DNA from: [Leptolyngbya] sp. PCC 7376
Lineage (GTDB): Bacteria > Cyanobacteriota > Cyanobacteriia > Cyanobacteriales > MRBY01
Direction of reading: 5' to 3'
Length of the DNA stretch: 64,000 bases
Assembly: GCF_000316605.1 (NCBI RefSeq)
Contig: NC_019683.1
Location: 976,036 to 1,040,035, forward strand
Notes under the pieces: model-generated
What the model was told of the DNA's origin: nothing
Databases searched by the model: none
What the model saw: the letters and a program-made list of their open reading frames with translations, nothing else
Translations under genes and position numbers: made by a program
Shown: one piece after another, positions 19,151-27,526 of the stretch
Layout of the letters: each line of letters begins with the position of its first letter
Numbering within the stretch: the stretch's first letter is position 1

Positions 19151-20333
19151 CAGGGTTGTTTCATTCTGTCGAGAAAATAGAGAGAATAAGAGGAGATAGG
19201 CGTTCAACGATGAAAAATGAGCGAAAGCTTACTCGATGCACTGAGTCGTATTGAAGACCCGAGACAGGCTTCCGGACGAAGACACTCATTATCTTTGATA
19301 TTACTGATAATCATCATGGCAGGTATGAGTGGTGAATGGGGATATCGAGGTATTGGGCGATTTATTGAGCGACATCGCCGGGAGCTGATTAGCACCTTAC
19401 AGATTCCTGAAGCTCGTGTCCCCTCCTACTCAACGGTACGGCGAGTGATGATGGAATTAGATTTCCAGCAAGTGACACAAGTCTTTAACCAATGGGCAAG
19501 ACAATATGTGAGAAAGGGAGACATTGTGGCTGGGGACGGTAAATCCCTCAAAAACACCGTGCAAAAACTATGACAACAAGAGTCAAGATTTTGTCACAGC
19601 AGTGTCTTTATTCTGTCAGCAGCGACAAGTTGTTTTGGGCATGAAAATGAGTCGGAATAAGAAAGAGAGTGAGATCTCAGTAATCCGGCAATTACTGACA
19701 GAGTTAGATTTACCATCAGTCACTGTGACTTTAGATGCCTTACACACTCAAAAAAACAATCCAGTTACTCAGACAACGCGGACATGACTACCTAGTGACA
19801 GTCAAAGGCAACCAGAAAAAGCTGTATCAAGCTTTAACAAACTACTGTCAGGAACAAAAGCCAATCGCTCAACATGAATCCCAAAATGTTGGTCATGGTC
19901 GTTCTGAAAAAAGCGAGTAGAAGTCTGGTCTGTGCCGACTTCACTAACGCCAGAATGGAAGGATATACAATCCGTTGTCCGCATGACTCGGTGGGGACAG
20001 AGGCAGAGCCAAGACTATGAAAATCAGATGTTCTACATCACTTCATTACCACCACAAGGACTAAAGCTGAGTCGAGTAATTCGACAGCATTGGCAAATCG
20101 AGAACAACCTACATTGGGTAAAGGATGCACTTCTTGGGGAAGACAAAGCACAACAAAAAGATGGCCATGCTCCAGAGAACTTTGCCATCTTCCGTAGTTG
20201 GGTAATCTCGCTATTGAGATTGAACGGCTATTCATCCATAACGGAAGCCATAGCTCTGATTTCTCACCGATTACCGTTTTTACTATCGTTGTGTACTGCT
20301 TAGCTTCTTTCTCTCAAGAATGAAACAGCCCTG
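19151..20333 (+). mobile_element. ISAs1-family element, right-arm copy (transposase broken)
   Basis: Mirror of 13691-14874, inserted at the same place in the IS5 gene. The transposase spans 19217-20303 and shares the two frameshifts of the left copy. It has an extra base near 19912, where GRSERRRVEV becomes GRSEKSE and stops. Confidence 0.85.
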
Positions 20334-20559
20334 CCCCTCAAAACGTAGAGTATGGCATTGAGAACACAGCGTAGATTAATAGAACGAGGACGACCGCCGG
20401 ATTTCGCTGGAGGTAATAAGGTTTCGATAAGAGACCATTGTTCATCGGTAAGGTCTGTTGGATAGGATAGAGGCATCTTTTTCGGTTAGGGATTTGAGTA
20501 CTCTTTCAGACTAAATCTCTAACTTTTTCTCTCCCCACTAATCTTTTCAGACATCCTCT
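20334..20559 (-). pseudogene. IS5-family transposase, N-terminal part (right arm)
   Basis: Mirror of 13465-13690, ending in the 17-bp inverted repeat cttttcagacatcctct. The start codon is on the complement of 20474-20476. Confidence 0.8.
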
Positions 20560-20756
20560 AAGGAATTAGGATGAAATTCCGACGAGTTAGCCTGAAACTC
20601 CTATAAATCAAGAGTTTGTTTGGAATTTTATCTATGCACTGATTCGCAACAAAGCATTCTAATTGAAAATATCGTATTGATCGAGCTCAATCAGTAGAAT
20701 ATTGCATAAAATAATCGCTGCTCAATAAAGAATAAAGAAGCCTCAAACCCAGATTA

Positions 20757-21769
20757 ACGTGAGTTCTGGATAAGGAAAGAAAAGGAGAAAGCCCATATCG
20801 TGGAAGTTGTAACGAATCCACGGCTTTCTCCCATGTCCAGTCTAGAGGCTCTGTTTTGCCATGTTGATGATTTCTGTCGAATCTTTGAACCCTTATGGCA
20901 TCAAGCGTTACTCAGCTCTGGCAAAAAATACCGTCGCCGTCAGAGAAGCCTCAGTCTGAGTGAGGTGATGACTATTCTCATTGCTTTCCATCAATCTCAC
21001 TATCGAAATTTCAAGCATTTCTATCTCATCAAGGTGAAATGCGATTGGCAACAAGAGTTTCCTCTAGCTGTGAGCTATCAACGCTTTGTGACATGGATAC
21101 TTTCGAGCTTGATTCCTCTCTGTACATATCTGCGACGATGCTTCGGACAATACACTGGTATTAGCTTCATTGATGCCACCAGCATCAAGGTTTGCCATAA
21201 TCGCCGTATCTCTCAACACCGTGTTTTTGAAGGTTGCGCGGCAAGGGGCAAGACTTCGGTGGGATGGTTCTTCGGCTTCAAACTACACCTGGTCATCAAT
21301 GAGCGAGGAGAATTACTCAACGTCTAAGTGACGCCTGGAAATACCGATGACCGCCAACCTATAGTGGAGTTATGGCAAGACTTATGGGGTAAAGTCTTTG
21401 CCGATAAAGGCTATGTCTCACAATCTTTAGCCCAGCATCTTCAAGAGGAACATGAGGTGACCCTAATGGCTAAACCTCGTCGAAATATGAAGCATCATTT
21501 GATGGTTTATCAAGATAAACTTTTTGCTCGTAAGCGGGCTTTGATTGAGACAGTTATTGACCAACTGAAGAACATCTCACAGATTGAACATTCCCGACAT
21601 CGCAGTCCCACAAACTTTTGTGTGAACTTGCTGTGTGGGCTGATTGCTTACTGCCATCAACCCAAAAAACCTTCTTTACAGCTTGATTAGACCTATCATT
21701 CCTTATCCAGAACTCACGTAGATTAGGAATGACTTTTTTCCTGTTGCCCTTATCCCGAACTCACGTTAC
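20757..21769 (+). mobile_element. IS982-family element, right-arm copy B, with a second outer end
   Basis: Mirror of 12258-13267. The element proper is 20757-21719 and a second end lies just outside, finishing near 21766. Confidence 0.75.
20800..21690 (+). pseudogene. IS982 transposase (copy B), nonsense mutation
   Basis: Reads as a full 296-codon IS982 transposase except for TAA at 21325-21327, where the intact relative at 38881 has CAA (NVQVTPGN). It lacks the two frameshifts of the left-arm copy, so the two B copies were inactivated independently after duplication. Confidence 0.88.
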
Positions 21770-21807
21770 GTAGATTTTTATTATGTTCCAGTTACTGTTT
21801 TCTGGTT

Positions 21808-22053
21808 TTATGGTTTACCAAATTTCTGGTTAAGAGCTTCTGTGATCACTTCAGTCATTGTGATGCCTTGACGTTTCGCCTCAGCCGCCCAATGCTGGCG
21901 CAGTGACTTAGGAACTTTCACACAAAGATTGACCATTTTTTCTGCTTCAGTAGATTTTGTCGAAATCTGTTTTTCTGGCTTACCAGTTGTCTGGTTTACT
22001 GGTTTACTGGTTTGCTTTGCCTTACCGATGATGTCTCCAAATTTGCCGCTCAT
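21808..22053 (-). CDS. Small ribbon-helix-helix partition/DNA-binding protein (right arm)
   Basis: Identical in translation to the 81-residue protein at 11971: a basic repetitive tail followed by a ribbon-helix-helix region (LCVKVPKSLRQHWAAEAK). It lies downstream of the right-arm parA pseudogene. Confidence 0.65.
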   Translation of the reverse strand: MSGKFGDIIGKAKQTSKPVNQTTGKPEKQISTKSTEAEKMVNLCVKVPKSLRQHWAAEAKRQGITMTEVITEALNQKFGKP

Positions 22054-22100
22054 TTTTTTAGTACCTCAAAAATTTCCTTACCTAGTGCCTCAAAATCATT

Positions 22101-22646
22101 CTAAGGGACTTTATCTCTACCAGACATCTGGTTTACTGGTTTACCAACTAGAGCTGCTTTCTGAAATGTAGAGCTGCGCCTAATCATGCTTTGGAATGTG
22201 GGTACGCCATTGCTAGTCAATTCATTGCGCATGGTTTCACCTTCTTTGCTCGGATAAGGCAGCACGATAGTTAACAATGCTCAATACTTTGCGTCTCCGA
22301 TATCATTGGCGATCGCTAGCATTGGCTCTAGGCTCACAACGTCTGGAGTTGTTGGCAGGATGAGCAAGTCACAACCCTTCGCTAGTTCCTGTAAGTCATC
22401 GCTGTTGGGTCGAGCTGGGGTATCAATCACTGCATAATCATGACAGGACATGACGCGCATAGCTTGACGCTCATCTGCAACAGTAAAAGGCATCTCGCCT
22501 CTCTGACTCCAATTAACAGCAGTCCGATTTAGGTCACCATCTATGAGTATGGTTTTATGATTTCGGGCAAGGTATGCGGCTATGTGAATAGCGGAAGTTG
22601 ATTTTCCTACACCGCCTTTGTATCCAGTGACAGCAATAATCTGCAT
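22101..22646 (-). pseudogene. parA: ParA-type partition ATPase, split by the same TGA (right arm)
   Basis: Mirror copy of 11378-11923. It keeps the Walker motif KGGVGKST and stops at 22281-22283 after GDAKY, with the same downstream in-frame continuation. One residue differs from the left arm (Ala for Asp in LNRTAVNW). Confidence 0.82.
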
Positions 22647-22671
22647 TTCTGGTTATCTGGTTTTCAAGATA

Positions 22672-23634
22672 AAGTGAGTTCTGGATAAGGAAAGAAAAGA
22701 AGAAAGCTCATATCGTGGCAGTTGAAACCAATCCACAGCTTTCTCCTATGCTTAGTTTAGACGCTTTATTTTGTGACGTTGACGATTTCTGCCAGGTCTT
22801 TGAACCTCAGTGGCATCAAGAATTACTTAGCTCTTGCAAAAGGTATCGTCACCGTTCTAGAAGCCTAAGCTTGAGTGAGGTGATGACGATACTGATTGCA
22901 TTTCATCAATCTCACTATCGTAATTTCAAGCATTTCTATCTCCTGATGGTGCGACACTATTGGCAAAAAGCCTTTCCCAAAGCAGTGAGTTATCAACGCT
23001 TTGTGGCATGGATGCCCTCCAGCTTAGTGCCTCTATGTGCCTATTTATGTGACTGTTATGGAGATTGCACAGGCATTAGTTTCATTGATGCCACCAGTAT
23101 CAAAGTTTGTCACAATCGCCGTATTGCCCAACATCGAGTCTTTAACGGTCATGCCGCTAGAGGTAAAACCTCTGTTGGGTGGTTCTTTGGCTTCAAACTC
23201 CATCTGGTCATTAATGACCGAGGAGAATTACTTCATGTACAAATCACTCCTGGCAATATTGATGACAGAAAGCCTGTCGTTGAACTGTTACGGAATTTAT
23301 TCGGCAAAGTTTTTGGAGATAAGGGCTATGTGTCCCAAGCTCTGGCACAACATCTCAAAGAAGAACATGATGTGATGTTAATTGCTAAGCCTCGCCGCAA
23401 TATGGAGAATCACTTGATGCTCTGGCAAGATACATTCATCGCTCGTAAACGAGCTTTGATTGAAACCGTGATTGACCAACTGAAGAACATTTCTCAGATT
23501 GAGCACTCTAGACATCGTAGTCCAGCGAACTTCTGTGTCAATTTGCTGTGTGGCTTGATTGCCTATTGTCATCAGCCTAAGAAACCCTCTCTTCAGCTTG
23601 ATTAGAACCTCATTTCCTTATCCCGAACTCACGT
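22672..23634 (+). mobile_element. IS982-family element, right-arm copy A
   Basis: Mirror of 10390-11352, with inverted ends near 22672 (gtgagttctggataagg) and at 23634 (cttatcccgaactcacgt). It lies between parA and further ctggtttt iterons at 23683-23710. This suggests it landed in the original parA upstream region and that the right flank is the older arrangement. Confidence 0.88.
22715..23605 (+). CDS. IS982 family transposase (copy A, right arm)
   Basis: 296 residues, intact, with the same catalytic landmarks as the copy at 10419: SFIDATSIKVCHN, GWFFGFKLHLVINDRGEL, GDKGYVSQ and [12 protein letters not shown]. It differs at residue level from its mirror only at isolated sites (for example NHL for NRL in the NMEN(R/H)LML segment). 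Probably active. Confidence 0.9.
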   Translation: MAVETNPQLSPMLSLDALFCDVDDFCQVFEPQWHQELLSSCKRYRHRSRSLSLSEVMTILIAFHQSHYRNFKHFYLLMVRHYWQKAFPKAVSYQRFVAWMPSSLVPLCAYLCDCYGDCTGISFIDATSIKVCHNRRIAQHRVFNGHAARGKTSVGWFFGFKLHLVINDRGELLHVQITPGNIDDRKPVVELLRNLFGKVFGDKGYVSQALAQHLKEEHDVMLIAKPRRNMENHLMLWQDTFIARKRALIETVIDQLKNISQIEHSRHRSPANFCVNLLCGLIAYCHQPKKPSLQLD

Positions 23635-23875
23635 TAGATAGCTTGATTCTATATCTGTGAGAGCAAAAAGAACAATATCAACTATCTGGTTTTCTGTAAA
23701 TCTGGTTTTATGGTATTCTGTACGCAACGAGGGCAAAACGCTATAACACCCTGAACGTTATAGAAAAGACAGATAAAGGATTGTGCCCAATGATTAACGC
23801 TTTGATTCTTGCGACATTTGCTTTCATCAATGTATTGGTGAGTCACTAAGTTTTTGGAAATGAAGAAAATCAAGT
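23635..23875. other. Spacer between palindrome and PatG-like gene
   Basis: About 240 bp. It holds two ctggtttt-type repeats (23683-23710) matching the parA iterons. A 19-codon frame at 23790-23849 (MINALILATFAFINVLVSH) has a hydrophobic product but no clear ribosome binding site. I see nothing else. Confidence 0.4.
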
Positions 23876-26812
23876 TTAGGCTTGTTTGCCGGGGATTGAC
23901 CAACGTTTTAGTTTGCCAACTGTTACAGGAATGTTGTCGGATACGTCTAAAGTGAAGCGGAAAACTTGCCGTGATCGCCGCCCGTGTTCTGGGTCAAAGA
24001 AGGTGAGTAGTACATCCCAACAATCACTATTGAGACGACAGTAAGGACTTTTTTCTACATCAATGGTGTCGAGTTTGCGGCCAGAGGCGATCGCCTCTGT
24101 AAAAGCACTAGTAGCTTGGAAAGTATTAGTCACCGCAAAATTTAAGGCGCGATCGCGGGAGGTTTGCCCAACGTTATGTAGATCGTAGTAAACCCGATTT
24201 AAGAATGCGGTGAGTCCTTCCCGTAGAGTTTCTGGGTTAACTGTCGCTTCCCCAGTATCTGCCGTTTCATCAAGAACTGTAGCGATCGCATTGTCTACTA
24301 AGCTCGGTATTGTCCAGCCATACATTCCCCGTGGATTGAGGACATTAACGACAGGTATCATTTCTCCAGAAAAAAGTTCTGCGGTGCGATGGGTTCGTCT
24401 TGCAGGAATACTAATACGCTCAATAAATTCTGGGCTATCAATGGGTTCATTTTGGCCAGCCAACATCAATAAGAACATTTCATAGGTGTCGTCGGCAAAG
24501 GGGCCCTTAGGTTCAAGCACATAAATCGTATTTTGGTCTAAACTCAGCGTCCAAATTAGTGAGTGGGCTGCATCGGGATTCTGATCGAGATGTTCGATCA
24601 TCTGTTGTATGTCATAGGGGTTGCCCGGAACCATTACTCCATTCACTTCGGTGGGTGCCATCGTTTGTTTGAATGTATCTCGGCGGGCTTCGTCACCAAA
24701 GTCATACCCTAGAGTGCCCAGAGCATAAACATGACCAGAGAATGCTGTGCTTGGTTTTACGTTGGTGGGTTGCAGATGGTTGGGTGCTGCTGGTGTTGAG
24801 TTGATATCAGGGGATGTAGTGAGAGGAGCTATTTCAGTGGGTTGATGCAGTGAGGGAATGGCCGAGGCGATCGCCCCATCTTGGTGCTCTGTGCGAGTAA
24901 CGCGATCGCCTGCAAAAGAAATAGTGACTCCAGAATCAAACAGTAACTTCATTGCACTCGGTAAATTCACAGTGCCTTGTAGATAGAGGTCTGGCTCTTC
25001 AACTGTTTCAGGATTACAAGGAATAGCTGTATTGAGTAATGCTGCTCGCACTGCCTCTGCATCAATCGGTTTATCCCGCTGCAATTGCAAACTCATTAAT
25101 AAACCACTTAACCCTGTCATCACTGGAGCCGCCACACTAGCTCCCTGGAGGCGAATCGGTGCTTCATTGGCGGGTTGTGCCCCTAGGATGTCGCTACCCG
25201 GAACCATAATTCCTTCTAGAGCACTATTCCCATCACTTGTCCCATGACTATATTTATAGGGAAGACCATCAGATGTTAGAGCACCCACTGATAGAACTCC
25301 CGGTAAAAATGCAGCCATACTGACCGATTCATCTTGGTTGTTACCTGTGGGACTAATCACAAGAACATTTTTTTGCTGACATTTCTCTAGGGCGTTGAGT
25401 AATAAGTCTTTTCCTTCTTCGCTAGAGGTGGGATTATAGGCAGAGCAGTGGACAATATTTGCGTCTAAATCTAGAGCCTGTTCTAGAGCATGGGCTAAGT
25501 TGGCTGGAGTAATAAATTCTTCATCACCAGCAACAGTCAGAGGCACATTAATCACACGGCAGTTCGGTGCTAAACCCGGAGCAGAGGTATTGGGTTGACC
25601 CACGATAGTACTGGTGGCGTGGCAAGCATCGTTATCGCGATAAATACGGCTCAGAGTTTGCTCTGAAAATGTGCTGGTGATCGCCTCGGCTTTAGCTTCT
25701 TGATCAAGGCTTTCATCACTACTAATCGCCTGAAATTTTTGATAATCCTCCATTGCAATGGGTGCTGTGGATTCTTCTCCATTAGGAAAAACTTTTGAGA
25801 TGTCTGCCCCTTCAAAACAAGATAGAGAATGATCTGGATCTCCACCCAGAATTGCAATGGTTATCCGAGGATCGCCAAGGGTTTGGTTCCGTAGCTCCGC
25901 AAGACCCGAAATTCGATCATCAAGATCATGGGGATATAGTGCAGTCGTTTGCTCTGGGACAGTCTCTCTATCAGTCTGTTCAGAAATTGTAATTTCAGAT
26001 ATTGGCGTATTGTCTTCTTTTTCAGATTGTTCTATGGCTTCTTCTACTGGGGTTGTCTCTACTTCTTCTTCTGTTTCATCTTCATGGGAGGCGATCGCCC
26101 CATCCACTGCTGAGTTTTCTGCTAGAACCTCTGAGATACTCTCATTCACTTCAAGCGTTTCAGGTAAAGACAGTTCCGGTCTCTCTGCTGTAACTTCTTC
26201 GCTGTCATCGCCCTCCGTAGAGAGAAAACCTGTCGCCCAGAGTAAATTGAGAAATTGGTAAGCCGTTTCAGGGCCAAGCTGAGGTGGTGGCGTGAGCTGT
26301 TGTAAAGATTGGGGTTGAGCTAGTTGAGCCACAAGAGCACTGGCTCGCCAATCCTGAAGTTCAACTCGATATTTCGAGTGAGGGGATTCCAATACCATTT
26401 TCCCAGAATAGGGAGACTGGGAGACAGATGGCAATAGACTCACTTTGGCCTGACCCCAATTAGGAGAGTTTAGGTCAAGGGCTGCATCTTTTTCTGTCGG
26501 GATGGCGATCGCCAAAGGTAATACAGCGTAATTTAGATATCCTTGCTCATCTAATTGTTGTAGTGTGGCGTCAAACTGTTCTCTAACGTTCTCTTCTTCA
26601 CTATTTTCTAGGGATTGCAATAGTTTATCGTGAGTGAAATGCCCTGCTTGGAGTTGGGCGATCGCCTCTCCAATACCATTAATAATTGGTAAAGCAAAGT
26701 CTGGAGCCGTTGACGGAGAAACCCCCAAAACATAACTATCATCAGTGGTATCAACCTGAACTTTTGGGTTGAGAGAAAGAGTAAAAGGATAGTTGGTCAT
26801 GAAAGTTTGCAC
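23876..26812 (-). CDS. PatG-like cyanobactin protein with degenerate subtilisin triad
   Basis: 978 residues from GTG at 26812; ATG at 26800 (MTNYPFTLSLN) is an equally good start. Residues 1-200 form an alpha/beta domain (VLGVSPSTAP...) resembling the N-terminal part of SagB/PatG-type proteins, but no FMN oxidase core follows. Residues 205-300 are an acidic linker. Residues 315-620 align without gaps with the PatA subtilisin domain, yet catalytic Asp is Gly323 (IAILGGDPD) and catalytic His is Asp395 (NDACHATS). Ser559 (QGASVAAP) and the oxyanion Asn491 remain. The C-terminal ~270 residues share the PatA/PatG accessory domain (ALGTLGYDFGDEARRDTFKQ; CRLNSDCWDVLLTFFDPE). Last gene of the cluster. 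The family call is firm; loss of proteolysis is inferred. Confidence 0.88.
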   Translation of the reverse strand: MQTFMTNYPFTLSLNPKVQVDTTDDSYVLGVSPSTAPDFALPIINGIGEAIAQLQAGHFTHDKLLQSLENSEEENVREQFDATLQQLDEQGYLNYAVLPLAIAIPTEKDAALDLNSPNWGQAKVSLLPSVSQSPYSGKMVLESPHSKYRVELQDWRASALVAQLAQPQSLQQLTPPPQLGPETAYQFLNLLWATGFLSTEGDDSEEVTAERPELSLPETLEVNESISEVLAENSAVDGAIASHEDETEEEVETTPVEEAIEQSEKEDNTPISEITISEQTDRETVPEQTTALYPHDLDDRISGLAELRNQTLGDPRITIAILGGDPDHSLSCFEGADISKVFPNGEESTAPIAMEDYQKFQAISSDESLDQEAKAEAITSTFSEQTLSRIYRDNDACHATSTIVGQPNTSAPGLAPNCRVINVPLTVAGDEEFITPANLAHALEQALDLDANIVHCSAYNPTSSEEGKDLLLNALEKCQQKNVLVISPTGNNQDESVSMAAFLPGVLSVGALTSDGLPYKYSHGTSDGNSALEGIMVPGSDILGAQPANEAPIRLQGASVAAPVMTGLSGLLMSLQLQRDKPIDAEAVRAALLNTAIPCNPETVEEPDLYLQGTVNLPSAMKLLFDSGVTISFAGDRVTRTEHQDGAIASAIPSLHQPTEIAPLTTSPDINSTPAAPNHLQPTNVKPSTAFSGHVYALGTLGYDFGDEARRDTFKQTMAPTEVNGVMVPGNPYDIQQMIEHLDQNPDAAHSLIWTLSLDQNTIYVLEPKGPFADDTYEMFLLMLAGQNEPIDSPEFIERISIPARRTHRTAELFSGEMIPVVNVLNPRGMYGWTIPSLVDNAIATVLDETADTGEATVNPETLREGLTAFLNRVYYDLHNVGQTSRDRALNFAVTNTFQATSAFTEAIASGRKLDTIDVEKSPYCRLNSDCWDVLLTFFDPEHGRRSRQVFRFTLDVSDNIPVTVGKLKRWSIPGKQA

Positions 26813-26902
26813 AAAATAAAATTAAATAAATGACAACAACGGCAATTACTATCAACAGTTAAGTTTGATCACGAACAAGAGGCTATGATTCAGTTCTTTT
26901 GG

Positions 26903-27085
26903 TTAAAACATCGGATAACCATTTGTGAATCCGAGCAATGTTCTCAAGTAATTAGAAGAGGTTATCATTGCTCCATTTACATCAACAGCACCTTCAGGAA
27001 AGTCATTCAGTAGATCATCCTTGATACCACTGGTAATACGAACAACAGGCTTTGTCGTTTGAGGTTGCAGATTTTTCCTTTTCAT
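26903..27085 (-). CDS. Cyanobactin-like precursor peptide 2
   Basis: 60 residues, too short for most gene callers unless the frame is extended upstream. I choose ATG 27085 because gggagaaatcc sits directly before it, as in its sister gene. The leader MKRKNLQPQTTKPVVRITSG resembles PatE-family leaders (M-KKN--PQ---PV-R-T-G), and DDLLNDFPEGAVDVNG sits where the LAELSEE recognition motif would be. From residue 39 the sequence departs completely from its sister and ends NYLRTLLGFTNGYPMF. There is no AYDG-like follower, so the core would be at the very C-terminus. The sister lies 144 bp upstream and the PatG-like gene 90 bp downstream. Confidence 0.8.
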   Translation of the reverse strand: MKRKNLQPQTTKPVVRITSGIKDDLLNDFPEGAVDVNGAMITSSNYLRTLLGFTNGYPMF

Positions 27086-27229
27086 TGGATTTCTCCCGTA
27101 ATTGTTTAACTCGTTAATAGTGATCGCCACTCAATATTGAAATCAAGTACTAAAGAGTTAAGAAGCTCTCTAGTACTCACGAAAGTCGCTTTTTCACTCA
27201 TTTTTAGAGTGTTTTAAGATAGACCATAC

Positions 27230-27412
27230 TTACCACATAAAATCGCCTTTCAAAGCATGGTCCTTAAGCCAGCTCCATACATTAGAAGGAGCGACCTCTC
27301 CATTTACATCGATAGCACTTTCAGGATACTCATTAAGCAAATCATCTTTGAGTCCGGTAGTAATACGAGTAACGGGCTTGGCAGCATGGGGGTGTAGATT
27401 TCTCTTTTTCAT
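27230..27412 (-). CDS. Cyanobactin-like precursor peptide 1
   Basis: 60 residues from ATG 27412, preceded by aaggagaaatcca. The frame is open further upstream to 27514, but the alignment with precursor 2 begins at this Met. Leader MKKRNLHPHAAKPVTRITTG, then LKDDLLNEYPESAIDVNG, then the core region ending NVWSWLKDHALKGDFMW. By eye the two precursors share 25 of the first 38 residues but only 3 of the last 22 (Ser43, Gly56, Met59). Both end G-x-x-M-aromatic. This conserved-leader, variable-core pattern is that of a RiPP precursor family. The prenyl/methyltransferase gene ends 114 bp upstream. Confidence 0.82.
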   Translation of the reverse strand: MKKRNLHPHAAKPVTRITTGLKDDLLNEYPESAIDVNGEVAPSNVWSWLKDHALKGDFMW

Positions 27413-27526
27413 TGGATTTCTCCTTTTATTTATAGTTCTTTGATGGCGGTCGCTTTGGGTTGGGGGCGACTGCCATAGACCCCAGTAAACTAGCAAAAAA
27501 TATATAAAAAACACAAAAATAGTGAT

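Larger units (their letters stand above)
17902..23634. repeat. Right arm of the giant inverted repeat
   Basis: Reverse complement of 10390-16121. It begins at the IS630 TA and ends at the IS982 terminal repeat (acgt at 23631-23634). It differs by scattered base changes, for example the parA codon 48 region (RTDVNW on the left, RTAVNW on the right), a nonsense codon at 21325 and extra indels in IS630 and ISAs1. Flanking sequences beyond both ends differ from those of the left arm. Confidence 0.92.

Noticed and set aside
10390-23634. Palindrome as a pure assembly artefact
   Set aside because: Arms differ by independent mutations and have four different flanks, so I treat it as real; only long reads can settle it.
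23790-23849. 19-codon hydrophobic frame as a gene
   Set aside because: No ribosome binding site or known family; too short to support alone.
27413-27514. N-terminal extension of precursor 1 with a hydrophobic segment
   Set aside because: The ribosome binding site, the alignment with precursor 2 and the leader motif all place the start at 27412; the extension is upstream spacer.
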